A stretch of DNA of 64,000 bases from Saccharomonospora amisosensis (GCF_011761185.1 NZ_JAAOYM010000001.1:4030001-4094000), one strand, 5' to 3'; positions 35,578 through 45,194 are shown, numbered from the stretch's first letter. The notes: generated by a model not told the origin, from the letters alone. Made by a program: numbers and translations.

Positions 35578-36960
35578 CTACCGCCGCACCGGCCGCAGGA
35601 CCTCGACGAGCACCCCGAGCGCGTTCCGCAACGTGTCCTGGTCACATCCGGCGTAGCCCACCGCGATGCCGTGTGCGCTCGGTTCGCCGTCGAAGTGCCT
35701 GGCCAGGCCGTCGAGCAGGAGCCCACACCTTCGCCCTTCGGCCAGTCGCCGCCGTTCCTGCTCCGCCGAGCCGACCGGCACCACCAGGTGCGCGCCCGCG
35801 TCGTCGCCGAGCACCGGCACCCGCTCGCGCCTCAGCGCGTCGACGAGCAATGCCCTGCGCTCGGCGAGCTCCCTGCGCAGCCTGCGCAGGTGCCTGCCGA
35901 GGTCACCGTGCCTGGCCAGCTCCACCAACACCCGCTGGCCCGCGGGCGAGGGCCTGGTGCCGGTCGCGTCGCGGTAGTCCAGGATCGCGGAGGCGACACC
36001 GGCAGGTGCGACCATCCAGCCCGCGCCGAGCGTAGGTGTGAGGATCTTGCTCGTGGTGCCGAGGTGGACAACGACGTCCGGCGCGAGCGAGGCGAGCAGT
36101 GGAAGCGGCGCGACGTCGTAGCGAAGCTCGCCGTCGTAGTCGTCCTCGACGACGAGGAAACCCTCCGCGCGAGCCCGCTCCACCAACTCCACCCGCCGGG
36201 ACGCGCTCATCCTGCTGCCCATCGGGTACTGGTGTGCGGGTGAGCAGTAGACCGCGGCGACCCCTGGCGGGACGGTGTCGGGGCGCAGGCCCTCCGAGTC
36301 GACGGGCACCGGTGCCACCCGCAGCCCGGCAGCGCGAAACGCCCGCACCGCCCGCTGGTACCCGGGCTCCTCGACGGCGACAAGCTGTCCAGGACGCAGC
36401 ACGGCCGCGGCGAGTTCGACCACGGCCGCCGTGGTGCCGCCGGTGGCGAGCACCGAGTCGGTAGCCGCGTCGAGGCCACGGTGGCGCAGCAGATGCTCTG
36501 CGATCACCCCGCGGTACTCCGGCAGCCCTCGGCGGTGTGCCCGCCACAGCGGCGGGGTGTCGGCGGCGGCACGCCAGGCGCGCCGCCATGCCGCCCGGTC
36601 GATGCCGTCGGCCCACGGCACGCCCGGCGTGAGCACGAGCAGATCCGACGCGGGCTCGTCGTCGGGAACCGGGTGGTCACGCCGCGAGGCCGGGGTCGGC
36701 GGCGACGTGGTCACGTAGGTGCCGGAACCGTGCCTGCCCACGATCCAGCCTTCGGCGTTCAGCTGCTCGTATGCGGCGGAGGTGACGGTCCGGCTCACAC
36801 CCAGCCTTCCAGCGAGCGCCCTGGTTGAAGGAAGCCGGTCGCCGCCTCGCAGGTGCCCCGTGGACGCGGACTCCCGCAGCGCGTCGGCGAGTTGCACGGC
36901 AAGCGGGACGGCGGAGTCCCGATCGAGCGTGACCGGCAGCGCGGTGTCACCCCTCGCCAA
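35578..36960 (-). CDS. MocR/PdxR-type regulator (GntR HTH fused to aminotransferase)
   Basis: A protein of about 460 residues: an N-terminal GntR winged helix (LAVQLADALRESASTGHLRGGDRLPSTRALAGRLGVSRTVTSAAYEQLNAEGWI) joined to a fold-type I aminotransferase domain. The PLP-binding Lys is in LGTTSKILTPTLGAGW, with VVEDDYDGELRYD upstream. TTG at 36960 or 36963 follows AGGAGG; the much longer open frame upstream overlaps the divergent promoter. Family members such as PdxR sense PLP and control vitamin B6 genes; others control GABA or taurine genes. It is divergent from an FMN flavoprotein gene, with an inverted repeat between them. Confidence 0.85.
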   Translation of the reverse strand: MARGDTALPVTLDRDSAVPLAVQLADALRESASTGHLRGGDRLPSTRALAGRLGVSRTVTSAAYEQLNAEGWIVGRHGSGTYVTTSPPTPASRRDHPVPDDEPASDLLVLTPGVPWADGIDRAAWRRAWRAAADTPPLWRAHRRGLPEYRGVIAEHLLRHRGLDAATDSVLATGGTTAAVVELAAAVLRPGQLVAVEEPGYQRAVRAFRAAGLRVAPVPVDSEGLRPDTVPPGVAAVYCSPAHQYPMGSRMSASRRVELVERARAEGFLVVEDDYDGELRYDVAPLPLLASLAPDVVVHLGTTSKILTPTLGAGWMVAPAGVASAILDYRDATGTRPSPAGQRVLVELARHGDLGRHLRRLRRELAERRALLVDALRRERVPVLGDDAGAHLVVPVGSAEQERRRLAEGRRCGLLLDGLARHFDGEPSAHGIAVGYAGCDQDTLRNALGVLVEVLRPVRR

Positions 36961-36987
36961 CAAGTGGCCTCCTGATCGAATTCCTGT

Positions 36988-37008
36988 GTGGCTATTCCAT
37001 GATGCCAC
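36988..37008. promoter_or_regulatory. Inverted repeat in MocR/flavoprotein divergent promoter
   Basis: GTGGC and GCCAC flank 11 bases containing TATTCCATGAT, midway between the two divergent starts. Its position and symmetry suit an operator for the MocR protein. This is inference. Confidence 0.4.
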
Positions 37009-37030
37009 TACCGGGTCGCAGACTTGCCGC

Positions 37031-37705
37031 ATGCCGAGCCTTCCACCACTCTCGCCGACCACACGCAGCACGCTGACCCGCAACCGCGACAGGGCACTGC
37101 ACGACCGCCAGGCCCTGTACTCCCTGCTCGACCAGGCGCTGGTGTGCCATCTCGGTGTCGTACTCGACGGCTCGCCCGTGGTGGTACCCACCGGGTTCGG
37201 CCGCGACGGGGACACGCTGTACCTGCACGGCTCCACGGGTTCGGCGAACCTGCGTGCGGCGCGCGGGGCCGACGTGTGCGTGGCGGTGACGGTCCTGGAC
37301 GCGATCGTCTACGCCCGGTCGCTACAGCATCACTCGATGAACTACCGCAGCGCGGTGATCCACGGCACGGCTCGCCCAGTCACCGACGAACGCGCCAAGC
37401 TGCACGGGCTTCGAGTGCTGACCGAACACCTTTCGCCCGGTTCCTGGCAACATGCCCGCCACCCGAACGACAAGGAACTGGCCGCTGTGGCCGTGCTCGC
37501 GCTTGACCTGACGGAGGCTTCGGTGAAGCAGCGAAGCGGTGAGCCCACCGAGGAGCCCGCCGACCTCGCCGACGGCACCGCGTGGGCGGGCGTGCTGCCG
37601 GTGCAAACCACGTTCGGCGACCCGGTCCCCGCCACCTACGTTCCGCCGGGGACCGGTGTGCCCAGCCATGTGGCGGGACGCACGATCCGGCCTCCGGCGC
37701 GGTAG
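37031..37705 (+). CDS. Pyridoxamine 5'-phosphate oxidase-like FMN flavoprotein
   Basis: A 224-residue split-barrel FMN-binding protein of the NimA/PNPOx-like class (COG3467 type). Segments include HDRQALYSLLDQALVCHLGVVLDGSPVVVPTGFGRDGDTLYLHGSTGSANLRAARGADVCVAVTVLDAIVYARS and HHSMNYRSAVIHGTARPV. True PNPOx would be smaller and different in its C-terminal motif, so the physiological reaction is unknown. It is divergent from, and probably controlled by, the MocR gene. Its last 70 bases overlap the 3' end of the convergent cysteine dioxygenase gene. Confidence 0.85.
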   Translation: MPSLPPLSPTTRSTLTRNRDRALHDRQALYSLLDQALVCHLGVVLDGSPVVVPTGFGRDGDTLYLHGSTGSANLRAARGADVCVAVTVLDAIVYARSLQHHSMNYRSAVIHGTARPVTDERAKLHGLRVLTEHLSPGSWQHARHPNDKELAAVAVLALDLTEASVKQRSGEPTEEPADLADGTAWAGVLPVQTTFGDPVPATYVPPGTGVPSHVAGRTIRPPAR

Positions 37706-38118
37706 ACGTGCACGCTGATGACGGGGTCGGGCCCCTCGTTGCTCACGCGGTGCACGTACCCGGGGCCGAACACCCGCGACTGCCCGGCTGACAGCAGGTG
37801 CACGCGCGCGACCGGATCGGCGTGGTCAGCGTGGTAGACGGTCTCGGTGAGCCGCCCACAAACGACGGTGAACGCGCCGGTGGTGTGGCCGTGGTCGTGC
37901 GGCTCGGCGAGCTGGCCGGGAAGCCAACTCAGCAGCCACACCTCCTGTTCGTGGTCACGTTCCAGCGGTACGGCGAAGCGCTCTGCGGGGTCGTAACGCA
38001 GCAACCCGCGCCAGCGGTCCCGGTTGGCGGCGTACTGCAGCGCGGTGCGCACCGGATGGCGCAGCGAGGCATCGGCACCGGAGGCGGGCACGATGGTGTT
38101 CTCGGGAACGGCGAACAT
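37636..38118 (-). CDS. Cysteine dioxygenase
   Basis: A 160-residue cupin of the cysteine dioxygenase type I family, which oxidises cysteine to cysteine sulfinate. Metal ligands are the paired His of AEPHDHGHTTGAFTVVCGRLTETVY and the His of GYVHRVSNEGPDPVISVHVYR. Length and motif spacing suit the bacterial thiol dioxygenases; 3-mercaptopropionate dioxygenase is an alternative. The gene converges on the FMN flavoprotein gene and overlaps it by 70 bases at the 3' ends. Upstream is a 311-base gap that ends in repeat array 4. Confidence 0.85.
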   Translation of the reverse strand: MFAVPENTIVPASGADASLRHPVRTALQYAANRDRWRGLLRYDPAERFAVPLERDHEQEVWLLSWLPGQLAEPHDHGHTTGAFTVVCGRLTETVYHADHADPVARVHLLSAGQSRVFGPGYVHRVSNEGPDPVISVHVYRAGGRIVRPATWLGTPVPGGT

Positions 38119-38323
38119 GGGTTTCCTTGTCGGCGAGGAGGTCGAGCGGCGAAGTTCGGTGGTAGCCAGTCACCGACAGCGACAAGGACAGGCCGCGCAG
38201 CCGAGCCTGCCGGGACGGACAGCGCCCCGGTGTGCGGTCTCGACGTAGGTCAACACGGCAGCGAGCCAACCAGCGGCGGTGGGTCGCGTCAAACCGGTTC
38301 CAGTCCATGGACACGGTGCACCG
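38119..38323. other. Gene-free leader upstream of the cysteine dioxygenase gene
   Basis: About 200 bases before the cap of array 4 with no convincing gene. An ATG at 38305 on the minus strand opens a frame that runs into the dioxygenase gene in another phase. It contains RCRVDLRRDRTPGRC, faintly like actinobacterial sulfur-gene leader peptides, but it does not stop in the right place. The promoter of the dioxygenase must lie here. Confidence 0.4.
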
Positions 38324-38427
38324 GGAACGCAGAACTCGCGGGCAGGAGCGGGGGACTCGCGGGCAGGAGCGGGGGACTCGCGGGCAGGAGCGGGGGACTC
38401 GCGGGCAGGAGCGGGGGACTCGCGGGG
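38324..38427 (+). repeat. 21-bp tandem repeat array 4
   Basis: A cap (GGAACGCAGAACTCGCGGGC) followed by four identical units with spacer GCAGGAGC. The array ends two bases from the TAA stop of gpsA (minus strand). Units are nearly perfect copies, implying recent expansion or conversion. Confidence 0.92.
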
Positions 38428-38429
38428 GG

Positions 38430-39467
38430 TTAGGACCACTCGTGCTTCTGTTGGCGGCCGAGTAGTTCCGCTCCGGCCCGCGCCGGTGCGCAGCCTTCGT
38501 GACACACGCGGTACATCGCTTCGGTGATCGGCATGTCCACGCCGACCTGCGCGGCGAGCGCCCTGATGGAAACGCAGGAGGCTACGCCTTCCGCGACCTG
38601 ACCGCCCTGCGCGGCCTTGGCCTCCTCGATGGTCTCCCCTCTGCCCACCCGCTCGCCGAACGTCCGGTTGCGTGACAGCGGGGAGGAACAGGTCGCCACC
38701 AGGTCGCCCACACCCGCCAGCCCGGCGAAGGTCAACGGGTCGGCTCCCAGTTTCGCGCCCAGCCGCGCCATCTCGGCCAGCCCGCGAGTGATGAGCGTCG
38801 CCATCGTGTTGGCCCCGAACCCCAGTCCCGCCGCCATCCCGCAACTGAGCGCGATCACGTTCTTGCAGGCGCCGGCCAGCTCACAACCGACGACATCGGT
38901 GTTGGTGTAGGGCCGGAAGTAGGAGTTGAACGCGGCCTGCTGGATCGCCACCGCCCTGTCGTGATCGGCGCAGGCGAGCACCGCCGCCGCGGGCTGCCCC
39001 TGCGCGATCTCCCTTGCCAGGTTGGGTCCGGACACGGCGACCACCTCGCCGGAGGGCACTCCGGCGATCTCGCTGATCACCTCGCTCATCCGCAGCAGCG
39101 TGTCCAACTCCACACCTTTGGCGAGACTGACGAGGATGGCGCCCTTCGGCAGCAGGTCGCGCCAGCGCACCAGGTTCGCCCGCAAGCTCTGGCTCGGCAC
39201 GGCCAGCACGACCGCATCGGCTCCCTCGAGCGCCTTCGCGGGATCGGAAGTGGCACCGATCTGTTCCGGCAAAGTGATGCCAGGCAGGTATGCCTCGTTG
39301 CTGTGCCGCTGGCTGATCTCCTCCGCGACCTCGGGCCGGCGCGCCCACATGGTGACATCGCGGCCCGCGTCGGCGAGCACCTTGGCGAAAGTCGTCCCCC
39401 ACGAGCCGGCCCCCAGGACGGTGACCCGCCGCACCTGTGGCTGAACTGGCTGAGATTCCGGAGACAT
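38430..39467 (-). CDS. gpsA: Glycerol-3-phosphate dehydrogenase [NAD(P)+]
   Basis: GpsA makes sn-glycerol-3-phosphate from dihydroxyacetone phosphate for phospholipids. The 345-residue protein has the Rossmann signature [21 protein letters not shown] (about 19-39), [21 protein letters not shown], the catalytic Lys in [28 protein letters not shown] and [28 protein letters not shown]. It follows the acyltransferase gene by 21 bases on the same strand, so the two likely act in sequence: make G3P, then acylate it or its product. Array 4 begins right after its stop. Confidence 0.97.
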   Translation of the reverse strand: MSPESQPVQPQVRRVTVLGAGSWGTTFAKVLADAGRDVTMWARRPEVAEEISQRHSNEAYLPGITLPEQIGATSDPAKALEGADAVVLAVPSQSLRANLVRWRDLLPKGAILVSLAKGVELDTLLRMSEVISEIAGVPSGEVVAVSGPNLAREIAQGQPAAAVLACADHDRAVAIQQAAFNSYFRPYTNTDVVGCELAGACKNVIALSCGMAAGLGFGANTMATLITRGLAEMARLGAKLGADPLTFAGLAGVGDLVATCSSPLSRNRTFGERVGRGETIEEAKAAQGGQVAEGVASCVSIRALAAQVGVDMPITEAMYRVCHEGCAPARAGAELLGRQQKHEWS

Positions 39468-39488
39468 CCGAAGCTTCCCCTGCGCGGC

Positions 39489-40187
39489 TCAGCCGTTGCC
39501 CGCGGGCTTGGCGGGCGGCCGCTCACCACGGATCTCGACCAGCAGGTCGAGCACCTCCCCCATCAGCAGGTCAGTGACCTCCCTGAGCACGGCAGGGCTG
39601 CGGTCCTTCTCGCGGTAGGCCGAGAGGTCCACCGGCTCGCCGACGGAATGCACCACGGTCTTGCGGGGCAGCGGGCGGAACTTCTTGCTGTAGCCGTTCC
39701 AGATGTCCTGGGTGCCCCAGCGTGCGACCGGGATCACGGGAACGTCGTTTTCCAGTGCCAGCCGCGCAACCCCGGTGTAGGAACGCTTGGGCCAGCCGAG
39801 CGGGTCCTTGGTGATCGTCCCTTCGGGATAGATGACCACCACCTTGCCCTCGCGAAGCGTCTCGTGGGCGGCCTTGAGGCTGTCGCCCGCCTCCGAGGTG
39901 CCGCGCGACACCGGGATGCCGCCGGAACCGAGCAGGATCTTGCCGAAGATCGGCACCCTCGTCAGGCTCTCCTTGGCCATGAACCTGGGCACCCGCCGGT
40001 TACGGTGGACGAACACCGCGTCGACGGCCGGGTCGAGGTGCGAGACGTGGTTGAGGACCAGCAGCGCAGGGCCCTGTCTGGGAATGCGCTCCGCCCCACG
40101 GTAGACACTGCGTCCCAGCCAGGTCAGCGGGTAGAACAGCACGGCGGCCGCCCCGACCCAGAAGCCGCCCTTCTCCCGATCAGCCAA
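39489..40187 (-). CDS. PlsC-type 1-acylglycerol-3-phosphate acyltransferase
   Basis: A 232-residue membrane-associated acyltransferase with the catalytic motif NHVSHLDP (HX4D), GSGGIPVSRG, and the G3P-binding VVIYPEGTITKD (EGT). An N-terminal hydrophobic segment (FWVGAAAVLFYPLTWLG) would anchor it. TTG 40187 is chosen with GGGAG five bases upstream; the frame stays open to 40262 without family-like sequence. It adds an acyl chain to lysophosphatidate, and coupling to gpsA suits phospholipid synthesis. The exact acceptor is not certain. Confidence 0.92.
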   Translation of the reverse strand: MADREKGGFWVGAAAVLFYPLTWLGRSVYRGAERIPRQGPALLVLNHVSHLDPAVDAVFVHRNRRVPRFMAKESLTRVPIFGKILLGSGGIPVSRGTSEAGDSLKAAHETLREGKVVVIYPEGTITKDPLGWPKRSYTGVARLALENDVPVIPVARWGTQDIWNGYSKKFRPLPRKTVVHSVGEPVDLSAYREKDRSPAVLREVTDLLMGEVLDLLVEIRGERPPAKPAGNG

Positions 40188-40341
40188 GGCTGCTCCCTTC
40201 CCGTCCCTTTCCGGTCCGTTGCCGAATACTTCCACGTCGCACGCGAAACCTCGGCCGATCATCCCACAGCCGTACCGGAGCCGACGTAGGCGTCGGTTGC
40301 CGTAGTTGGAAGGGCAGGGGCGCGTTGACGTGGGATTCGGT

Positions 40342-40353
40342 CATGATGGTGGC
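40342..40353 (+). promoter_or_regulatory. Possible leaderless promoter of cofC/fbiD
   Basis: CATGAT lies six bases before the GTG start, the spacing seen for leaderless actinobacterial transcripts. No ribosome site precedes the GTG. Inference from spacing only. Confidence 0.4.
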
Positions 40354-40995
40354 GTGGCTGTTGACCTGATCGTGCCGATGAAGCCTCCTGCGGGCGGCAA
40401 GTCGCGGTTGCGGGGCGCGCTGCACGGCCCGTGGGATGAGCGGCGTCACGCCGCGCTCGTGCTGGCACTCGCCCGCGACACTCTGCTGGCCGCCACGGCG
40501 AGCGCGGGAGTCAGGCGCGTGCTCGTGGTCGGCTCGGCGCCAGCCACGCTGGACGCGTTGCGGGATCTGGATGTGGAAGTCATCGGGGAAGAGGCCGCGC
40601 TGGGCCTCAACGGTGCGCTGCGCGCCGGGGAGCGCCTGCTGCGGGTCTCCGACCGGGGGGCCACCGTCGGCGCCTTACAGGCCGATCTGCCCGCCCTTCG
40701 AGCCGAGGAACTGGCCGCGGCACTCGCCGAGGCCGGTGACCGCAGGTGCTTCGCGGCCGACCGGCACGGCACGGGCACCACGCTGCTGGTGTCCGCGCCG
40801 GGACAGCCACTCGACCCCCGGTTCGGCCGCGGCTCCGCGCGGGCGCACGCGGAGTCCGGAGCGGTGCCACTTACGGTGGCCGTGCCCACGCTGCGCGGCG
40901 ACGTGGACACCCCCGCCGACCTGGAGCACGCCCGGCTGCTGGGGCTGGGCACTCACACCGCCGCGCTGCTCGGGCGGGAGTGCGTACCCCACTGA
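40354..40995 (+). CDS. fbiD: F420-pathway guanylyltransferase CofC/FbiD
   Basis: A 213-residue nucleotidyltransferase that activates phosphoenolpyruvate (in actinobacteria) or 2-phospho-lactate with GTP at the start of the F420 side chain. It has [20 protein letters not shown] near the N-terminus (nucleotide loop), [50 protein letters not shown] and [15 protein letters not shown] at the end, all CofC hallmarks. GTG 40354 is preferred over the longer open frame. M. tuberculosis Rv2983 (fbiD) has the same place before ppk. Other F420 genes are not in the window. Confidence 0.93.
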   Translation: MAVDLIVPMKPPAGGKSRLRGALHGPWDERRHAALVLALARDTLLAATASAGVRRVLVVGSAPATLDALRDLDVEVIGEEAALGLNGALRAGERLLRVSDRGATVGALQADLPALRAEELAAALAEAGDRRCFAADRHGTGTTLLVSAPGQPLDPRFGRGSARAHAESGAVPLTVAVPTLRGDVDTPADLEHARLLGLGTHTAALLGRECVPH

Positions 40996-41043
40996 CCCCA
41001 CTGACCCCGCTGACCCCCAGTTGCCCCGCTGACCCCGCTGACA
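40990..41043 (+). repeat. Short TGACCCC-type repeat after cofC
   Basis: CTGACCCC is repeated four times with 8-16 base spacing (CTGACCCCACTGACCCCGCT and similar), starting at the fbiD stop codon, plus two variants. It is not part of the 21-bp family. Function unknown. Confidence 0.6.
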
Positions 41044-41090
41044 TGGGCAGGACCGAAAATTCGGTATGCGCGGCACTCGCCCGGGTGGGG

Positions 41091-41102
41091 AACAATGCGG
41101 GT
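41091..41102 (+). promoter_or_regulatory. Possible leaderless promoter of ppk
   Basis: AACAAT ends six bases before GTG 41103, and no ribosome site is present, so ppk may be translated from a leaderless transcript. Weak -10 match; inference. Confidence 0.35.
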
Positions 41103-43328
41103 GTGAGCAACGACGAGAGCCGGCGCGGCGACGAACCGGGAACGCGCAGGCAGGTCACCACGACGCCACCGCCCGCGAGGACGAGCGGCAACGGACGCTC
41201 CTCGGAGATCCACAACCTGCCCTCCGCTCCGCCCGCCGCGACAGGGGGAGCACAGATCCCCGACGCCCTGCCGGACGATCGCTACTTCAACCGGGAACTC
41301 TCGTGGCAGGACTTCAACGCCAGGGTGCTCGCGCTCGCCGAAGACGAGTCCCAGCCGCTACTGGAACGGGCCAAGTTCCTCGCGATCTTCGCGTCCAATT
41401 TGGATGAGTTCTACATGGTTCGCGTCGCGGGCCTCAAGCGCAGGGAGAAGACCGGCCTTTCCGTGCGCAGCGCCGACGGGCTCACACCCCGCGAGCAGCT
41501 TTCCTACATCGCCAAGCGCAACAAGGACCTAGTGGAGCGGCACACGCTCGCCTTCGAGCGGGGGGTGCGGCCCGCCCTCGCCGCGCAGGGTATCCGGATC
41601 GTGAGGTGGTCGCAGCTCGAACAGGCCGACCGCGTCCGGCTGTCGGCCTACTTCACCGAGCAGATCTTTCCCGTACTCACCCCGCTCGCTGTCGACCCCG
41701 CGCACCCCTTCCCCTACATCTCCGGCCTTTCGCTGAACCTGGCCGTCACGGTCGGCGACGCCGAGGACGGCACCGAACGCTTCGCCAGGGTGAAGGTGCC
41801 CAACAACGTGCCGAGACTGGTGCGGGTAGACCGTCGGCAGGACAACGCGACCGCGACCTTCCTTCCGCTGGAGGAGCTCATCGCCGCCCACCTCGGCGAG
41901 TTGTTCAGCGGCATGAACGTGATCGAACACCACGTGTTCCGTGTCACGCGCAACGCCGACTTCGAGGTGGAGGAGGACCGCGACGAGGACCTGCTGCAGG
42001 CGCTGGAGCGCGAGCTCGCGCAGCGCAGGTTCGGGCCGCCGGTGAGGCTGGAGGTCGCGCAGGACATGAGCGAGCACATGCTCGAACTGCTGCTGCGTGA
42101 GCTGGAGGTCGATCCGCAGGACGTGGTGGAGGTGCCAGGCCTGCTGGACCTCAACTGCCTACTCCAGCTGCATTCGGTGGACCGCAAGGAACTCAAGGAC
42201 CGCCCGTTCGTCCCGGCGACCCATCCGGCCTTCGGTGAGCGCGAGACGCCGAAGAGCGTGTTCGCGACGCTGCGGGAGGGCGACGTGCTCGTGCACCATC
42301 CCTACGACTCGTTCTCCACGAGTGTGCAGCGCTTCATCGAGCAGGCCGCGGCCGACGACAAGGTGCTCGCGATCAAGCAGACCCTGTACCGCACGTCCGG
42401 CACGTCGGGAGACTCCCCGATAGTCGACGCGCTCATCGATGCCGCGGAGGCGGGCAAGCAGGTCGTCGCGCTCGTGGAGATCAAAGCCCGGTTCGACGAG
42501 CAGGCAAACATCACATGGGCGCGCACTCTGGAACGCGCTGGTGTGCACGTAGTCTACGGTCTCGTGGGCCTGAAGACCCACTGCAAGGTCGCTCTCGTCG
42601 TACGCCAGGAGGGATCGACGATCCGCCGCTACTGCCACCTCGGCACTGGCAACTACAACCCGAGAACCGCGCGGCTCTACGAGGACGTCGGGCTGCTGAC
42701 CGCCGATCCGGCCATCGGCGCGGACCTGACGGACTTGTTCAACGTCCTCACCGGCTACTCGCGGCAGCAGACCTACCGCAACATCCTCATCTCCCCGAAC
42801 GGTATCCGTCGCGGCATCCTCAGATACATCGGCGACGAGATCGAGGCCGCGAGGGCGGGCAGGCCCGCGGGGGTGCGAATCAAGTGCAACTCCCTTGTCG
42901 ACGAGCAGATCATCGACGGGCTGTACCGGGCGTCGCAGGCGGGTGTCGAGGTCGACATCGTCGTGCGTGGCATCTGCGCGCTGAAGCCCGGTGTGCCCGG
43001 TCTGAGCGACAACATCTCCGTGCGCTCGATCCTCGGCCGCTTCCTGGAGCACTCGCGCATCTTCCACTTCCGTGGCACGGACGCCTACTGGATCGGTAGC
43101 GCCGACATGATGCACCGCAACCTCGACCGCAGGATCGAGGCACTCGTGCAGGTGAAGGACCCACGGTTGACGGCCCAACTCGACGACGTGCTGAACTCCG
43201 CGCTCGACCCCAGCACGCGATGCTGGGTGCTGCGCTCCTCCGGTGAGTGGCTGCCGTTCCCGTCGGACGGCACGACGGTGCGCGACCACCAGGTCGAGTT
43301 GCTGCGCAAGCACGGAGCGACCGGGTGA
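41103..43328 (+). CDS. ppk: Polyphosphate kinase
   Basis: PPK1 polymerises the gamma phosphate of ATP into polyphosphate. The 741-residue protein starts at GTG 41103 with about 60 low-complexity residues, then the N domain ([50 protein letters not shown]). Two phospholipase-D-like catalytic domains follow. The autophosphorylated His is in [14 protein letters not shown], with [26 protein letters not shown] and [19 protein letters not shown] around it. The upstream open frame is a shadow of cofC. The mutT1 gene overlaps its stop. Confidence 0.97.
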   Translation: MSNDESRRGDEPGTRRQVTTTPPPARTSGNGRSSEIHNLPSAPPAATGGAQIPDALPDDRYFNRELSWQDFNARVLALAEDESQPLLERAKFLAIFASNLDEFYMVRVAGLKRREKTGLSVRSADGLTPREQLSYIAKRNKDLVERHTLAFERGVRPALAAQGIRIVRWSQLEQADRVRLSAYFTEQIFPVLTPLAVDPAHPFPYISGLSLNLAVTVGDAEDGTERFARVKVPNNVPRLVRVDRRQDNATATFLPLEELIAAHLGELFSGMNVIEHHVFRVTRNADFEVEEDRDEDLLQALERELAQRRFGPPVRLEVAQDMSEHMLELLLRELEVDPQDVVEVPGLLDLNCLLQLHSVDRKELKDRPFVPATHPAFGERETPKSVFATLREGDVLVHHPYDSFSTSVQRFIEQAAADDKVLAIKQTLYRTSGTSGDSPIVDALIDAAEAGKQVVALVEIKARFDEQANITWARTLERAGVHVVYGLVGLKTHCKVALVVRQEGSTIRRYCHLGTGNYNPRTARLYEDVGLLTADPAIGADLTDLFNVLTGYSRQQTYRNILISPNGIRRGILRYIGDEIEAARAGRPAGVRIKCNSLVDEQIIDGLYRASQAGVEVDIVVRGICALKPGVPGLSDNISVRSILGRFLEHSRIFHFRGTDAYWIGSADMMHRNLDRRIEALVQVKDPRLTAQLDDVLNSALDPSTRCWVLRSSGEWLPFPSDGTTVRDHQVELLRKHGATG

Positions 43329-44260
43329 GTGGACGGGTTCGAGCCGCGGGTGCGGTGTTGTGGCGCCGGTGTCCGCACGGACATGTCGAGGTCGCCCTGG
43401 TGCATCGGCCCCGCTATGACGACTGGTCCCTGCCCAAGGGAAAGCTCGATCCCGGTGAGACCGCTCCGGTGGCCGCGGTGCGGGAACTGAGGGAGGAAAC
43501 CGGCTTCGAGGCCGTATTGGGGCGATTCCTGACCCGCGTGGAATACGACTTGGGCGGCACCACCAAGGTCGTCGACTATTTCAGCGCGAGGGCGAATTGC
43601 GGGCGATTCACGCCGAACGACGAGGTCGACGAACTGCGCTGGCTTCGCCAGGAGGAAGCCGCGAGGATGGTGCACTACGACACCGACAGGCAGGTGCTCG
43701 CACGGTTTGCCGCCCTGCCCACCGAGCTGACGACGCTGCTGCTCGTCAGGCATGCCAAGGCGGGTAAGCGCGACGCGTGGACAGGTGACGACGACCTGCG
43801 CCCGCTTTCCGAAGCCGGAGTGCGGCAGGCACGGGCGTTACGTGTACTGCTGCGAAGCTTCGGCCCGGATCGGGTGCTCTCCGCGCCACGCCTGCGTTGC
43901 GTCCAGACGGTGCGAGGGGTGGCTGAGGACGCGGGTGTGGAGGTTGAACACGAACCGCTGATGTCGGAGGAGGTCTACTGGGCCGATCCCGCCACTGGGC
44001 TGCGCCGACTCCGCGACATCGTGGCGGCGGGTGGCACACCCGTTGTGTGTAGTCAGGGTGGTGTGATCCCGGACGTGGTGAACGCCTTGGCCCAGCAGGA
44101 CGGTGTGGTGTTGCCCGCCACGAAAGCGGACGGGGTGGCGAGTAAGAAGGGCTCGGTATGGCTGCTGTCGTTCGCCCTAGGGCCCGACCGCGAACCTCGG
44201 CTTGTCGCCACTCATTACCTGCCGAGCCCGCTGCCCGCCCCCGTTCCGGCGGGCGGTTGA
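43325..44260 (+). CDS. mutT1: MutT1: Nudix hydrolase fused to histidine phosphatase
   Basis: A 311-residue two-domain protein. The N-terminal Nudix domain has the full box [23 protein letters not shown] (GX5EX7REUXEEXGU). The C-terminal domain is a branch-2-like histidine phosphatase beginning [10 protein letters not shown], with catalytic RHA and a later His/Ser-Gln region. This layout matches mycobacterial MutT1 (Rv2985), which degrades 8-oxo-dGTP/GTP and diadenosine polyphosphates. GTG 43325 overlaps the ppk stop (GTGA), so the two genes are translationally coupled, perhaps linking polyphosphate and nucleotide pools. Confidence 0.95.
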   Translation: MSGRVRAAGAVLWRRCPHGHVEVALVHRPRYDDWSLPKGKLDPGETAPVAAVRELREETGFEAVLGRFLTRVEYDLGGTTKVVDYFSARANCGRFTPNDEVDELRWLRQEEAARMVHYDTDRQVLARFAALPTELTTLLLVRHAKAGKRDAWTGDDDLRPLSEAGVRQARALRVLLRSFGPDRVLSAPRLRCVQTVRGVAEDAGVEVEHEPLMSEEVYWADPATGLRRLRDIVAAGGTPVVCSQGGVIPDVVNALAQQDGVVLPATKADGVASKKGSVWLLSFALGPDREPRLVATHYLPSPLPAPVPAGG

Positions 44261-44278
44261 GCACCGGCACCCAGAACG

Positions 44279-44314
44279 CGGCAGGGCCCCCACGAGTTCG
44301 CGGGGGCCCTGCCG
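44279..44314. terminator. Bidirectional terminator between mutT1 and hupB
   Basis: A perfect 13-bp stem (CGGCAGGGCCCCC / GGGGGCCCTGCCG) with a ten-base loop lies between the convergent stops. It has no U tract on either side, so it relies on stem strength. Confidence 0.75.
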
Positions 44315-44341
44315 AGAGGTAGTCGCGTCGTGTGCGGACGC

Positions 44342-45001
44342 CTACTTCTTCTTCCTGGCGGCGGTGGTCTTCTTCGCCGTCGAGGCCTTGGCGGTGGAAG
44401 CCTTGGCGGTGCTCTTCGGCGCGGCCTTGGTCGCCGCCTTGGTGGTCTTGGCGGGAGACTTCTTCGCCGTCGTCGACTTGGTCGCCGCCTTGCTCGCTGT
44501 CGACTTCGTGGTGCTCTTCGGCGCGGCCTTGGTGGCCGTGCTCTTGGCTGTGCTCCTGCTCGGTGCCGCCTTCGTGGCCGTGCGGCTGGAGGCGGTGCCG
44601 CGCGTCGTCGTCGCTCGCGTACGAGTCGTGGTGCTGCGAGTCGCCGAGGGCCGCGTGGTCGCCGTCTTCGCGCCAGTGGCCCGAGTGGCGGTGGCGCGCT
44701 TGGTGGTTGCCTTCGGCAGCTTCTTGGCGCCGCTCACGACGTCCTTGAAGGTCGTACCCGCGCGGAAAGCGGGAACGTTGGTCTTCTTCACACGCACGGT
44801 CTCGCCGGTGCGTGGGTTCCTCGCGGTCCGGGCGGCCCTGGCGCGCTTCTCGAACACACCGAAGCCGGTGATGTTGACCTTCTCGCCCTTGTTGACCGTA
44901 CGGATGATGATGTCGACGAGGTTGTCGACAGCTTGCGACGCGACCTTCTTGTCGCCCAAACGCTCGGAGAGCGCTTCGATGAGTTGGGCCTTGTTGGCCA
45001 T
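44342..45001 (-). CDS. hupB: HU-type nucleoid protein with Lys/Ala-rich tail
   Basis: A 219-residue DNA-binding protein. Residues 1-90 are a complete HU domain ([57 protein letters not shown]). Residues about 100-219 are a basic tail of Lys, Ala, Thr and Ser with repeats such as [10 protein letters not shown] and [10 protein letters not shown], like the HupB/Lsr2-era histone-like tail of mycobacteria. The start is clear (GGAGG six bases before ATG); the upstream in-frame extension is not coding. It sits between mutT1 and leuD as in mycobacteria. Confidence 0.96.
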   Translation of the reverse strand: MANKAQLIEALSERLGDKKVASQAVDNLVDIIIRTVNKGEKVNITGFGVFEKRARAARTARNPRTGETVRVKKTNVPAFRAGTTFKDVVSGAKKLPKATTKRATATRATGAKTATTRPSATRSTTTRTRATTTRGTASSRTATKAAPSRSTAKSTATKAAPKSTTKSTASKAATKSTTAKKSPAKTTKAATKAAPKSTAKASTAKASTAKKTTAARKKK

Positions 45002-45194
45002 TCCAGTCCTCCAAGAAGAACTACTTGTTACCCGGCCACACCGGCCGACATGCGCACACGGTATTACCAACGCAGCACAAATTCCAAACGGCACGCGGAT
45101 TTTTTCCTTATCGGGTGCGCTTCCGCGCCCCCGGGCCCCCTCGCGGTCCCCTTCGAAGGGCCGTCTCGCGTGACATCGTCGTACCGGAGCCGGA

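Noticed and set aside
38119-38305. Sulfur-gene leader peptide before the cysteine dioxygenase gene
   Set aside because: Only a faint VDL-R-C similarity, and the frame runs into the gene instead of stopping.
5906-38427. Repeat arrays as CRISPR
   Set aside because: Units repeat every 21 bases with an 8-base spacer that is nearly constant within each array; no unique spacers and no cas genes.
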